A stretch of 64,000 nt of DNA from JBJHBP01 sp050485645. Its GTDB lineage: Bacteria; Pseudomonadota; Gammaproteobacteria; Steroidobacterales; Rariloculaceae. Positions 7,773-17,540 of the stretch are shown in pieces; within the stretch, counting starts at the first letter, position 1, and each line of letters opens with the position of its first letter. The notes under the pieces are model-generated. The model was not told the origin of the DNA. It made no database searches and worked only from the letters and a program-made list of their open reading frames with translations. The translations under genes were made by a program, and so were the position numbers. The stretch spans positions 38,038 through 102,037 of the forward strand of contig JBJHBT010000015.1 in assembly GCA_050485645.1 (NCBI GenBank), in the 5' to 3' direction.

Positions 7773-9194
7773 ATGATCATCCGATCGATCACCCTGCTGG
7801 CGATGGGCGCGCTGGTTGGTGGTGCAGCCGTCTGGCTGCTGCGCGCACCGGCCGACGAATCCGCCGTTCAGCGTGCCGGCGAGGCCGCGCCACAAACGAC
7901 GCAGAACACGCAGACGTCCACTGCTGAAACGCGTTTCGCCGTCACGGCACATCAGCTGCTGGCCGCGGACGATGCACAGGCGGCGCTCGCCGATTTGCAG
8001 TCCATGGACGATCCGGCGGAACGCCGTGCCGCCGCCATCGGCCTGCTGGACGTGCTGGGTCACGACACACGAACCGGCGACAGCATCGCTGCCGCGCTGC
8101 CGGCAAGGGAGCGCGATGCGTTTCGCGTCGCGCGGCTGGCGTACATTGCCGCCACGGACCCGGACAGCGCGTTCCATGAAATGCTGGGGCTGACAGGCAC
8201 ACTCCAGGAACAGGCCGCTGCGCAGATTGCAGCGAAATGGGCCGGGATCGACCCGCTGCGCGCGCTGGCGCAGGCCACGCTGCTGCCGACCGACGCGCAG
8301 ACAGCGTTCCGCCGACAGGTCTGGCGGGAATGGTCGAGACTGGATCCCTCCGCCGTGCTTGCGCAGTTGGAATCCGGTGCACAGGCGCGGCCGGCGCAGG
8401 AAACCGTCGACGCCATCGCTCGCCTGGCGATCGCCGATCCGCGGATGCTGCTCGCGGCCGCCGACAGAATGCCCGCCGCAGAGGCCGCGGGTATTCGCAT
8501 GAACGCGTTGACGGCACTGGCCGAACACGAACCGGAGGCGGCAAGGCAGCGCATTCAATCCATGCCTTCCGGACGGGAACGTGATGCACTCATGTCGATG
8601 GTCGCCATGACCATGGCGCGGCACGACCCGGAAGGTGCAATAGCCTGGGTTGATGACATCGCGCCGGACTCACCCGCCACGCGCATGATGGTGGCCGCGG
8701 GCGTTGCGCAGTCCGATCCACTGCGCGCGCTCGACCTGCTGGGGCAGGACGTCACCAGCGAAAGCGCAATGATCCAGAACGCGGTGTTGCAATCGGTGAT
8801 TCAGGACCCGGCACAGACAACGAGGCTGGCCACGGCACTGGTCGAACGCGTCAGCGTTCGTGACAGGGTCATGCTGGCCAACCTGATGAACATCTGGCTG
8901 CAACAGCATCCGGATGGTGCGATGGCATGGCTGCAGACGCGCACCGACGTGCATCCGGACACGCTGGGTGTGGCGGCCGCGAACATGGCCAACCGCGATC
9001 CGGTACGGGCGGCCAGCTACGCGGAACGCATTCCGGCGGCCCTCCGCGACCGGTGGATCGTCGCTGTGGCCGGTCCGTATGCACGCACCGATCCGGATGA
9101 AGCACAGCGCTGGCTTGCGCAGTTCCAGGGTCAGCCGTTCTACGAAGCGGCGCACCAGGAAATGGAGCGACAGATCGCTTCTACCCGGCGGTGA
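7773..9194 (+). CDS. membrane-anchored alanine-rich helical repeat protein (second paralog)
   Basis: 473 residues, built like its upstream neighbour: an N-terminal hydrophobic segment (ITLLAMGALVGGAAVWLL), a low-complexity linker rich in Thr/Gln, then repeated helical units with the core D-P-x-x-A-x-x-W, for example DPEGAIAWVDDI, HPDGAMAWLQT and DPDEAQRWLAQF. GGGAGAATG-type sequence before the ATG is an adequate ribosome-binding site. The two genes probably arose by tandem duplication, with loss or gain of repeats giving different lengths. Its 3' end overlaps the convergent RND pump gene by 14 bp. Function unknown; a scaffold or peptide-binding role is guesswork. Confidence 0.75.
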   Translation: MIIRSITLLAMGALVGGAAVWLLRAPADESAVQRAGEAAPQTTQNTQTSTAETRFAVTAHQLLAADDAQAALADLQSMDDPAERRAAAIGLLDVLGHDTRTGDSIAAALPARERDAFRVARLAYIAATDPDSAFHEMLGLTGTLQEQAAAQIAAKWAGIDPLRALAQATLLPTDAQTAFRRQVWREWSRLDPSAVLAQLESGAQARPAQETVDAIARLAIADPRMLLAAADRMPAAEAAGIRMNALTALAEHEPEAARQRIQSMPSGRERDALMSMVAMTMARHDPEGAIAWVDDIAPDSPATRMMVAAGVAQSDPLRALDLLGQDVTSESAMIQNAVLQSVIQDPAQTTRLATALVERVSVRDRVMLANLMNIWLQQHPDGAMAWLQTRTDVHPDTLGVAAANMANRDPVRAASYAERIPAALRDRWIVAVAGPYARTDPDEAQRWLAQFQGQPFYEAAHQEMERQIASTRR

Positions 9195-12100
9195 CGCCGG
9201 AGCTGGCGGTGCCTTCGTGCTGCCCTTTCATTGTCTCCAGGCGCTGCGCCACCGCGTTCGGCGAACCGGTGCCACGCGCCAGCAGCTGATAAAAGGCCGG
9301 CACGATGAACAGCGTCAGGATCGTGGCCAGGCTCACGCCGAAGAAGATCACAATGCCCAGCGTGGTGCGACTCACGGCACCCGGGCCGGTGGCCAGGATC
9401 AGCGGCACCGCACCCATCAGCGTGCACATCGCGGTCATGATCACCGGGCGGAAGCGGATGCGTGATGCCTCCAGTATCGCCTCGTCGAAGGCCATGCCGC
9501 GATCACGCATCTGGTTGATGAATTCGACGATCAGCACGCCGTTCTTGGCGGCGATGCCCACCAGCATGATGATGCCGATCTGGCTGTAGATGTTCAGCGT
9601 GTTGCCTGTGAAATGCAGGCCCAGCAGGCCCCCTGCCACCGCCAGCGGCACCGTCATCATGATCACCAGCGGATGCACGAAGCTCTCGAACTGCGCGGCC
9701 AGCACGAGGAACACCACGAACAGCGCAATCGCGAACGTGAACAGCAGGGCGCCGGATGCGTCGCGGTATTCGAGCGACTCGCCGCTGTAGTCGATCTGCG
9801 CGGTGGCCGGCAGTTCGGTGCGCACGATGTTCTCCAGATAGTCCAGCGCGTCACCCAATGCGTAACCGGGTGCGAGGTTCGCACTGATCGTGACGGCGCG
9901 CGTGCGGTTGTGCCGGATCAGCTGGGCGGGGCCAGCGATTTCTTCCAGCTGCACGAGATTCGACAGCGGAATCAGCTGCCCGGTGCGGTCGGAACGCACG
10001 AAGATATTGCTGAGATCGGAATGGGTGGCGCGCTGATCGGGCCTGGCCTGGAGGATGACGTCGTATTCCTCCCCGTCCACCACGTAGGTGGTGACCTGAC
10101 GCTCGGTCATCATGGCCTGCAATGCCTGACCGATGCTGCGCGCCGATACGCCGAGACTGGCGGCACGATCCGAATCCACCCGCACCAGCACCTGCGGCTG
10201 GGTTTCGCGCAGATCCGAGTCCAGACGCTGAAGCCCCGGATTCTCCGAGGCGCGCTCGATCACGATGTCGCGCCAGCGTGCCAGTTCCTCGTAGTTCGGG
10301 CCGCCAATGACCAGCTGCACCGGCGACCCGCCGCCACTGCCACCGATGCCCGAACGCATGAACGTGGTGACGCGTATGTCGGCAATCTCTTCCCACTCCG
10401 CGCCCAGCCGCTGCATCAGCTCCCCGGTACCCATCGTGCGCTCATTCCACGGACGCATCGTGATATTGACGATGCCCGCACCGCGATTACCCCAGCCCGG
10501 CACGGCGATCACGCCGCGCTGGATCAGGCCGGATTCCACGTACGGCACCAGCGCGTCTTCCACCATCATCGCCTGCGCCAGCATGTGCTCGAAGGCAACA
10601 CCCTCGGGCGCCTGCATGATGCCGTTGAAACTGCCCTGATCCTCCACCGGCGCGTATTCCTGCGGGATGACGTTGAGCAGCCCATAGGCGCCACCGGCAA
10701 GACCAACGCTCACGAGCACGGCAATCCATGGCGCACGCAGCGTGAACGCCAGCACGCGCTGATAGCGGCCTGACAGCCGGCGGAAGAACCGATCCAGTAC
10801 CTGCGCGGCGCGGCTCTCGCGCTCACTCGGCCGCAGCAGCTTGGAACACAGCATCGGCGCCAGCGACAGCGCCAGCACGCTGGAGAAAATCACCGCCGCG
10901 GCAATCGTCACACCCAGTTCGGCGAAGATGCGGCCGATGCTGTCGCTCAGAAACGCGATCGGCGTAAACACCGACACCAGCACCACGGTGGTGGCGATCA
11001 CGGCGAAGGCCACCTGGCGCGTGCCGTTGTAGGCGGCGAGCAGCGGCGGCTCGCCGTCCTCGATGCGCCGGTGCGCGTTCTCGAGCACGACGATGGAGTC
11101 GTCGACCACCAGTCCGATGCACAGCACCAGCGCCAGCAGCGTCACGAGATTGATCGAGAAGCCGAAGGCCGCGAGCGCGATGAACGCGGAAATCAGGCAC
11201 ACGGGTATCGTGACCAGCGGAATCACCATCGCGCGCAGGCTGCCCAGGAACAGCAGTATCACGAGGCCCACCAGTGTGGTCGTGATGCCGATCGTCCAGT
11301 ACACGGCACTGATCGCGGCACGAATGAAGGCCGAGTCGTCGCCACTGGTATTCAGCGACATGCCGGCGGGCAGATCGGCATTCACCCGTTCGACTTCACG
11401 CACCACGCCGTCGAGCACCTCCACGGTATTCGCCGTGGACTGCTTGATCACGCCGAATCCGGTGGTGGTTGCGGCGTTGGTGCGGAAGATGCGGTTCAGC
11501 TCACGAGGCGCAACATCGACGTCGGCGATCTCACCCAGCCTGATCAGATGGCCGTCCTCCCCCTGCGCGATCACCAGTCGACGGAACTGTTCGGCGGTCT
11601 GGTAGCTGCGCGCGACCCGCACCTGGAAGTCGCGCGCCTGCGACTCGATGCGCCCCGCCGGCAGCTCGAGGTTCTCGGCGCGCAACGCCGCTTCGACATC
11701 GGTCACCGTAAGGCCGCGTGCCGCCAGCGCCAGTCTGTCGAGCCAGATACGCATCGACGGCCCGCCGCCGCCGAAACTCTGGATCTGCGATACACCCGGC
11801 AGCACCGCGAACCTGTCGAGGATGTATCGGTTCATGTAGTCGGTGAGTTCCATCAGATCCATGCTGTCGCTGGACAGCGTGAGATACATGATGGGCGATG
11901 AATCGGAATCGGACTTCGACACCGAAGGCGGATCGGCATCGTCCGGCAGGCGACGTACCACGCGCGAGACGCGGTCGCGCACATCGTTCGTGGCCTCGTC
12001 AAGATCGCGGTCCAGATTGAATTCCACGGTAACCTGCGAGGCGCCGTTGCGGCTCGTGGAACGGATCAGACGCACACCCTCGATGCCGCTGAGTTCACCC

Positions 12101-12303
12101 TCGATGATCTGCGTGATGCGACTCTCGACGATGTCGGACGATGCGCCCGGATAGCCGATCTGCACCTGCACCACCGGCGGCACCACGTCCGGGTATTCGC
12201 GCACCGTCAGCTCGCGGAACGACAGCAGCCCCAGCGCCACCAGCATCAGACACAGCACGGTCGCAAAGACCGGGCGCTTGACGGAAAGATCAGACAGCCA
12301 CAT
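9181..12303 (-). CDS. RND efflux pump inner-membrane subunit (AcrB/MexB-type, HAE1)
   Basis: 1040-residue proton-driven efflux transporter, the standard length for HAE1 RND pumps. The first helix (KRPVFATVLCLMLVALGLLSF) is followed by a large periplasmic loop with REYPDV and PGASSDIVE. The proton-relay aspartate pair lies in helix 4 (GLVVDDSIVVLENAHRRIED). A second periplasmic loop and helices 8-12 end in GAVPLILATGPGAVSR and an EFINQMRDRG segment typical of the family. The adaptor gene is 12 bp upstream in the same operon. No outer-membrane channel gene is present, so the pump probably shares a TolC-like protein encoded elsewhere. Its substrates are not evident. Confidence 0.94.
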   Translation of the reverse strand: MWLSDLSVKRPVFATVLCLMLVALGLLSFRELTVREYPDVVPPVVQVQIGYPGASSDIVESRITQIIEGELSGIEGVRLIRSTSRNGASQVTVEFNLDRDLDEATNDVRDRVSRVVRRLPDDADPPSVSKSDSDSSPIMYLTLSSDSMDLMELTDYMNRYILDRFAVLPGVSQIQSFGGGGPSMRIWLDRLALAARGLTVTDVEAALRAENLELPAGRIESQARDFQVRVARSYQTAEQFRRLVIAQGEDGHLIRLGEIADVDVAPRELNRIFRTNAATTTGFGVIKQSTANTVEVLDGVVREVERVNADLPAGMSLNTSGDDSAFIRAAISAVYWTIGITTTLVGLVILLFLGSLRAMVIPLVTIPVCLISAFIALAAFGFSINLVTLLALVLCIGLVVDDSIVVLENAHRRIEDGEPPLLAAYNGTRQVAFAVIATTVVLVSVFTPIAFLSDSIGRIFAELGVTIAAAVIFSSVLALSLAPMLCSKLLRPSERESRAAQVLDRFFRRLSGRYQRVLAFTLRAPWIAVLVSVGLAGGAYGLLNVIPQEYAPVEDQGSFNGIMQAPEGVAFEHMLAQAMMVEDALVPYVESGLIQRGVIAVPGWGNRGAGIVNITMRPWNERTMGTGELMQRLGAEWEEIADIRVTTFMRSGIGGSGGGSPVQLVIGGPNYEELARWRDIVIERASENPGLQRLDSDLRETQPQVLVRVDSDRAASLGVSARSIGQALQAMMTERQVTTYVVDGEEYDVILQARPDQRATHSDLSNIFVRSDRTGQLIPLSNLVQLEEIAGPAQLIRHNRTRAVTISANLAPGYALGDALDYLENIVRTELPATAQIDYSGESLEYRDASGALLFTFAIALFVVFLVLAAQFESFVHPLVIMMTVPLAVAGGLLGLHFTGNTLNIYSQIGIIMLVGIAAKNGVLIVEFINQMRDRGMAFDEAILEASRIRFRPVIMTAMCTLMGAVPLILATGPGAVSRTTLGIVIFFGVSLATILTLFIVPAFYQLLARGTGSPNAVAQRLETMKGQHEGTASSGVTAG

Positions 12304-12315
12304 GGCAAACGGCCA

Positions 12316-13416
12316 TCAGTGCGAACCCCGCAGCGCCAGTCCCTCGTCGTCGAATCGTACGCGCAGACCGTCGCGCAGCTTGACGATACCTTCGGTCACG
12401 ATGAGGTCGCCTTCGCTCAGACCATCCAGCACCTCGACCTCGCCCGGTCGCCGCGCACCGGTGCGGATCTCGGTCTGGCGCGCCACACGGTCGTCGTCGA
12501 TCTGATAGACATAGGCACGACTGGCCACCTGGAACACCGAGTTCTCTGGGACCGTCAGCGCCACACGTTCGGCCATCGTCACCGTCAACGTCAGCAGCAT
12601 GCCCGGTCGCAGCAGCACGTCATCGTTGGGCAGGTGTGCACGCACCTGCAGGGCACGGGTCACGGGATCTACACGAGAACCAACCGTCCGCACCGTACCG
12701 ACGAAGTCGCGACCCGGATAACTGGCACTGCGGGCCACCACCCCGGCGCCGGGTCGCAGCGCATCGAGAAACAGCTCCGGCACCGTGAAATCGAGCTTGA
12801 TGATGGATATGTCGTCGAGCGTGGTGATCGGCGTGCTGGGCGTGACCAGCGTGCCCGGGCTGACCTGCCTGAAACCGAGCACGCCGCTGAAAGGCGCCTG
12901 GATCAGCCGATCGGCCAGCCGCGCAACGACCGTGTTCAATCGCGCTTCCGACGCCGCCGCGCGCGAACGCGCGACGTCCAGATCCGACACCGGGGCAAGC
13001 CCGCGCGACGTGAGATCTTCGAGCCGGCGCAGCTGGTTCAACGCATCGTCCAGGTTGGCCTGCGCCTCGGCCAGCATCGCTTCTTCTTCCTGATTCGTCA
13101 GCTGAATCAGGATAGTGCCCTGGTCAGCGAAGTCGCCATCCTCGAAGTCGACACGGCGTACCGTGTCGGTGACCTTGGCGAACAGCGTGATCGACTCGTT
13201 GGCCTGCGCGGTGCCGATCGCCTCCACGGTATCTGTGAACCGCTGCGTTCCCACGGGCGCAACAGCCACCAGCGGCGCCGCGGAGGCCCCGAAACCACCC
13301 CCCGGAGCCGTTGCGGACGCGCCGGCGGGAGCATCGCCCTGGCCGCCGGCGAGATACACCCATGCCGCGCCGGCGCCCAGCGCCGCAATGGCGGCCAAAG
13401 CCCATACATACTTCAC
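12316..13416 (-). CDS. RND periplasmic adaptor subunit (membrane fusion protein)
   Basis: 366-residue adaptor that couples the RND pump to an outer-membrane channel. It begins with one membrane/signal segment (WALAAIAALGAGAAWVYLAG), followed by a biotinyl-lipoyl-like half-domain, a short helical hairpin at about 110-150 (LAEAQANLDDALNQLRRLED), the second lipoyl half (APFSGVLGFRQVSPGTLV) and the beta-barrel region with GSRVDPVTRALQVRA. I chose the GTG at 13416 because it starts the protein right at the membrane segment; the frame runs open to 13683, but that part overlaps the divergent gene and is not protein-like. It is the first gene of the operon. Confidence 0.9.
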   Translation of the reverse strand: MKYVWALAAIAALGAGAAWVYLAGGQGDAPAGASATAPGGGFGASAAPLVAVAPVGTQRFTDTVEAIGTAQANESITLFAKVTDTVRRVDFEDGDFADQGTILIQLTNQEEEAMLAEAQANLDDALNQLRRLEDLTSRGLAPVSDLDVARSRAAASEARLNTVVARLADRLIQAPFSGVLGFRQVSPGTLVTPSTPITTLDDISIIKLDFTVPELFLDALRPGAGVVARSASYPGRDFVGTVRTVGSRVDPVTRALQVRAHLPNDDVLLRPGMLLTLTVTMAERVALTVPENSVFQVASRAYVYQIDDDRVARQTEIRTGARRPGEVEVLDGLSEGDLIVTEGIVKLRDGLRVRFDDEGLALRGSH

Positions 13417-13519
13417 AGTGCTACCGGATGCTCCGCTCGTGTGACCGCGGGTGAACCGATTATGACATGGCCGCCCCGGCGCGGTTCCCGGCTCGCGCCC
13501 CGGGGGCTCGACCGCTACC

Positions 13520-14452
13520 ATGGCACGCATGAGCAGACGCGGCCGACCCAACGTCGATACCCTGCGCGCAATGGTCGCGATCAGGACCGAGATCCCCCGG
13601 GATGCGATGAGTGCCGGGCTGTTGGGCACGGAGCGCAACGGCCACGGTGTGCGGATTCGCGAAGACGGCCTGGTGGCCACCATCGGCTACGTGGTGCACG
13701 AGGCGGAAACCGTGTGGCTGAGCGACCCGGACCGCACGGTGCCCGGTGTCGTCGTGGGCAGCGACCATGACAGCGGCTTTGCGCTGGTTCGCCCAACCCT
13801 GCCGCTGGACGGCCCGGTTGCCGACCCCGGCCATGCAGCGGATCTGGCTGTCGGAGACACGGTGCAGATCGCCGCCAGCGGCACAGAAGCGGTGCTCACC
13901 GCCAGCGTCGCGGCGAAACAGCCCTTCGCCGGCCGCTGGGAATATCTGCTCGACGAAGCCGTGTTCACGATTCCGCCGCACGACAACTGGTCGGGCGCGG
14001 CGCTGGTGGATCGCCACGGCCGTCTCTGCGGTCTGGGTTCCCTGGTGATCCAGGGGTTCGATCTCAACGGCACTCAAACCACCGTCAACATGTTCGTGCC
14101 CATCGAGCTGCTGCTGCCCGTGGTGGATGAGATCTGCGTCCACGGACGGCGTGCCGAACCGCCGCGACCGTGGCTGGGTATGCTCGTGCACGAAGACAGC
14201 GACGATCTGATGATCGTTGGCGTGTATCGACACTGCCCCGCCGATCAGGCCGGACTGAAACCTGGAGATCTCATCCTTGGCGTGGGCGGCGAACCGGTGC
14301 GCGGCCTGGCGAACATGTATCGGCGCATCTGGCGCATGGGCAGTGCCGGCGCATCGATACCGATGACCGTACTGCGCGACAGCGATCGTCTCGACGTCAC
14401 GGTGCTGTCGGCCGATCGCGCGACGTTCCAGCACAAGGGGACGGTGCAGTAA
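13520..14452 (+). CDS. HtrA/DegP-like protein with PDZ domain, probable pseudoprotease
   Basis: 310 residues: a chymotrypsin-like fold (about 30-210) and a C-terminal PDZ domain (about 215-300, with LGMLVHED and GLKPGDLILGVGGEPV). The region where HtrA proteases have TNHVV reads TIGYVVHEA, so the catalytic His is replaced by Tyr. The Asp motif is preserved in form (GSDHDSGFALVRP). The GNSGGPL serine motif appears as DNWSGAALVD, keeping Ser-Gly but not the oxyanion GG. There is no signal peptide, so unlike DegP it may be cytoplasmic. Loss of the His predicts no proteolysis; a binding or regulatory role is likely. It is divergent from the RND operon. Confidence 0.75.
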   Translation: MARMSRRGRPNVDTLRAMVAIRTEIPRDAMSAGLLGTERNGHGVRIREDGLVATIGYVVHEAETVWLSDPDRTVPGVVVGSDHDSGFALVRPTLPLDGPVADPGHAADLAVGDTVQIAASGTEAVLTASVAAKQPFAGRWEYLLDEAVFTIPPHDNWSGAALVDRHGRLCGLGSLVIQGFDLNGTQTTVNMFVPIELLLPVVDEICVHGRRAEPPRPWLGMLVHEDSDDLMIVGVYRHCPADQAGLKPGDLILGVGGEPVRGLANMYRRIWRMGSAGASIPMTVLRDSDRLDVTVLSADRATFQHKGTVQ

Positions 14453-14468
14453 CCTTGCGCGGCGTCGC

Positions 14469-17369
14469 TCAGACGCGACATCCCGATGCCGGCCGTAACG
14501 GGCGCCGCGTGGGTGCTTCGTCGTCCACGATCGCCTGCGCCGACAGTGAAATCAGCTCGCGCAGCTCACGGTTGCCAAGCTCGGTGATCCATCGTTCACC
14601 GCTGCCGACGATGCGTGCCGCCAGGCCGCGCTTCTGCGCGATCAGCGCATCCACCTTTTCCTCGATCGTGCCGGCACAGACCATCTTGTACACCTGCACA
14701 TTGCGCTTCTGTCCAATGCGATACGCGCGATCGGTGGCCTGGTCCTCGACGGCCGGATTCCACCAGCGATCGAAATGAAACACGTGATTCGCAGCAGTGA
14801 GATTCAACCCGGTACCGCCCGCCTTCACCGACAGCACGAACAGCTGTGGCCCGTCCGCATCTTCCTGAAAGCGCCTGACCATCTCGTCGCGCGCCCGGCG
14901 CGACGTGCCACCGTGCAGAAACGCAACTTCGATTCCGAGCATGCCGGCAAGGTGCGCTTTCAGGCGCTCACCCATCGCCGTGTACTGCGTAAAAATCAAT
15001 GCGCGATCGCCGCTGGCGACAACTTCTTCCAGCATCGCGGTGATACGCTCGAGTTTGCCGGAACGACCGCGCAGCGGCCCGGATTCACCCAGGTACTGCG
15101 CCGGATGGTTGCAGATCTGCTTCAGGAACGTGAGCAGTGCGACCACACGGCCACTGCGCTCGATGCCTTCGACATCCTCGATTCTGCGCAGCTCATCATC
15201 CACCACGGCCTGATACAGCGAAGCCTGTTCGCGCGTCAGCGTGCAGATCACGTTCATTTCCTGCTTCGGCGGCAGATCGCGGATGATCTTCGGATCGCTC
15301 TTCAAACGCCGCAGCAGAAACGGCGAGACAAGCCGCTTCAGTCTGTCTGCGGCGTGCTCGTTGCCGTAGCGTTCGATCGGCACCGCATACTCGCGCAGAA
15401 ACGCTTCCAGCGGACCCAGCAGACCGGGATTCGCGAATTCGAGTATCGACCACAGTTCGGCAAGGCGATTCTCGACCGGCGTACCGGTCAACGCGAACCG
15501 ATGCGCGGCACGCAGGCCTCGGGCGGCCTTCGCCGTCGCAGACGCGGCGTTCTTGATGTTCTGCGCTTCGTCCAGCGTCACGGTCGACCACTCCACATCG
15601 GCCAGCAGTCCGGCATCGCGGCGCAGCAGGCCGTAGCTGGTCAGCACCAGCGTGCCGGCGCCGCGCGCGATGGTGGCCGCGTCGCGTGCCCGGTCCGGAC
15701 CATAGTGCGCGACACTGGACAACGAAGGGGCAAAGCGCGCGATCTCCCGCTCCCAGTTGCCGATCACCGACGTCGGCGCCACCAGCAGCGCAGGCCGGTG
15801 GTCGTCCGGCGTCAGCTCCATGCGGTACAGCAGAAATGCAATCAGCTGCACGGTCTTGCCCAGTCCCATGTCGTCGGCAAGACAGGCACCCAGTCCCAGA
15901 CGACCCATGGTTGCCAGCCACGCCAACCCTCGTGCCTGGTAGGGACGCAGCGTGCCATGCAGTGCGCGCGGCGCGATGCCGGTGACCGCATCGGTGTCGC
16001 GCAACCGGTTCAGCAGTTCCGCGAAGCCACCGCTTGCGACCACTTCAACCGGCATGCCGTCACGACGCGTCTCGCCAGTCAGCGCGGCGACGAGTGCATC
16101 CACAGCCGGCAGTTGTCCGCCGCCGATCTTCAGATAACGCCGGATGTCATCCAGATCGTGCGGATCCATCGCGATCCATTGACCACGATGACGAACCAGC
16201 GGCATTTTGTACTTCGCGAGCAGCGCAAGTTCACTCGCCGTTACCGGCTGGTCGCCGAGCGCGGCCTCCCAGTCGAAAGCCAGAGACTCGTCCAGGTTGA
16301 AACCACCGGCACCGGCCACCGCACCCGCCACCTGCGTGACCTGACTGATGCGCATTCGCAGACGCAGGCGCCGCTGACCGCAGGCCGTCAGTTCCGCCGG
16401 CAGAATCACGCGAAACCCGGCCTCGCCCAGCGCGGCCGCGCCTTCGTTCAGAAAGTGCCAGCTGTCCGCGGCATCCAGCGTCAGCTGCGCCGGACAGGCC
16501 TCGTTCAGGCTCTGCGCGATCGGTGCGAACAATCGTGCAGCGCGACCCAACGCCTCCAGCAGCCACTGCCGCGGGTTGTGAAACGCAGCACCCAGCCCAT
16601 GCAGGTGGCCTGACGCACCGCGCCAGACTTCGGACGCTGGCACGATCAGACTGGGATCGTCGGGTGCCTGCAACAGATAGACCAGCAGAAAGTCGCCGTG
16701 ATCGGCCGCGGGCAGTTCGAGACGAAAGCAGATGCGCAGGCGATCATGCAGCCCGAACGCAGGGCGGCTCCATCCGTCCAGATCGTCCAGCAACGTGCGT
16801 TCAGCGAAGCTGTCGGTGTCGAACTGCGCGTCCGCCGCGCTGTCCGTCGTGACGACACTACGCACCAGCGTATCCATGGCGGCGTCGAGGAAACGGCGCA
16901 GCAGCGCCTCCGGTGTCCAGACCCTGCGCCCTCTGCTGCCGGGCGCGGGTACTGCGTGTGCCGCCGGCGACATGCTGCGTGCAATCGCGGCCACGCGGGC
17001 GCGATCCTCGTCCGCTGCCAGGGCCGCACCCCAGCGGGCAAGCACCCGTCCCTCATGACGCACGACAGTGGGCACCTTACGTTCGCGGCTCGCCAGATCC
17101 AGCGCCAGCTGGCTGGCATGCGCCCAGGACGCCACCGAGGCCGGCAGTCTGGCCAGATCGGCCAGTGGCTGTGCGGCCAGGTGTGTCAGTGTCGGCAACA
17201 ACGGCAGCGCGCGTCCCTCAACGTGGCCGCTGCGTGCCGGTGCGATCACTGTCGCCAGCGCAGGAGCGCCAGTTTCCAGAAGCTCATGAATCACTGCCGC
17301 GCCGGTGGCGCACGGTTCTTCGTCCCAGATGAAGAATTCATTTCGGGTTGGCAGGAAGACCAGCGGCAT
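14469..17369 (-). CDS. SNF2-family DEAD/DEAH-like helicase
   Basis: Swi2/Snf2 ATPase, 966 residues. The N-terminal half is the poorly conserved region usual in bacterial SNF2 proteins. The ATPase core starts near residue 495 with the Q-like stretch LRPYQARGLAWL, Walker A (DDMGLGKTVQLIAF), the DEAH-like box DEAQNIKN and motif III (FALTGTPVENRLAELW). The second RecA-like domain ends with KAGGTGLNLTAANHVF and DQATDRAYRIGQ. It is expected to translocate on double-stranded DNA and remodel bound proteins, perhaps RNA polymerase as RapA does. I chose the ATG at 17369 (MPLVFLPTRNEF); ATGs up to 17414 are possible. It is convergent with the HtrA-like gene. Confidence 0.92.
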   Translation of the reverse strand: MPLVFLPTRNEFFIWDEEPCATGAAVIHELLETGAPALATVIAPARSGHVEGRALPLLPTLTHLAAQPLADLARLPASVASWAHASQLALDLASRERKVPTVVRHEGRVLARWGAALAADEDRARVAAIARSMSPAAHAVPAPGSRGRRVWTPEALLRRFLDAAMDTLVRSVVTTDSAADAQFDTDSFAERTLLDDLDGWSRPAFGLHDRLRICFRLELPAADHGDFLLVYLLQAPDDPSLIVPASEVWRGASGHLHGLGAAFHNPRQWLLEALGRAARLFAPIAQSLNEACPAQLTLDAADSWHFLNEGAAALGEAGFRVILPAELTACGQRRLRLRMRISQVTQVAGAVAGAGGFNLDESLAFDWEAALGDQPVTASELALLAKYKMPLVRHRGQWIAMDPHDLDDIRRYLKIGGGQLPAVDALVAALTGETRRDGMPVEVVASGGFAELLNRLRDTDAVTGIAPRALHGTLRPYQARGLAWLATMGRLGLGACLADDMGLGKTVQLIAFLLYRMELTPDDHRPALLVAPTSVIGNWEREIARFAPSLSSVAHYGPDRARDAATIARGAGTLVLTSYGLLRRDAGLLADVEWSTVTLDEAQNIKNAASATAKAARGLRAAHRFALTGTPVENRLAELWSILEFANPGLLGPLEAFLREYAVPIERYGNEHAADRLKRLVSPFLLRRLKSDPKIIRDLPPKQEMNVICTLTREQASLYQAVVDDELRRIEDVEGIERSGRVVALLTFLKQICNHPAQYLGESGPLRGRSGKLERITAMLEEVVASGDRALIFTQYTAMGERLKAHLAGMLGIEVAFLHGGTSRRARDEMVRRFQEDADGPQLFVLSVKAGGTGLNLTAANHVFHFDRWWNPAVEDQATDRAYRIGQKRNVQVYKMVCAGTIEEKVDALIAQKRGLAARIVGSGERWITELGNRELRELISLSAQAIVDDEAPTRRPLRPASGCRV

Positions 17370-17540
17370 GCGGGGCATCATATCGGACAAACACAAATGC
17401 CGTGATCGGCCCATGCGAATCAGGCTGGCTGTTGCGGGGAGCGTGCCATGGCGACATCACAACGCCATCCGGACAAACGCTATCCGGTTTCCTTGTCGGC
17501 AGACGCATCCGCATCGGGCGTCAACTGTCGGCGCCAGCTG

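Noticed and set aside
9613..12505. Long plus-strand frames opposite the RND pump and adaptor genes
   Set aside because: They are GC-rich antisense shadows of well-recognised genes, with no family pattern of their own.
13417..13683. N-terminal extension of the RND adaptor to 13683
   Set aside because: The extension is not protein-like, overlaps the divergent HtrA-like gene and would put the membrane segment about 90 residues in.
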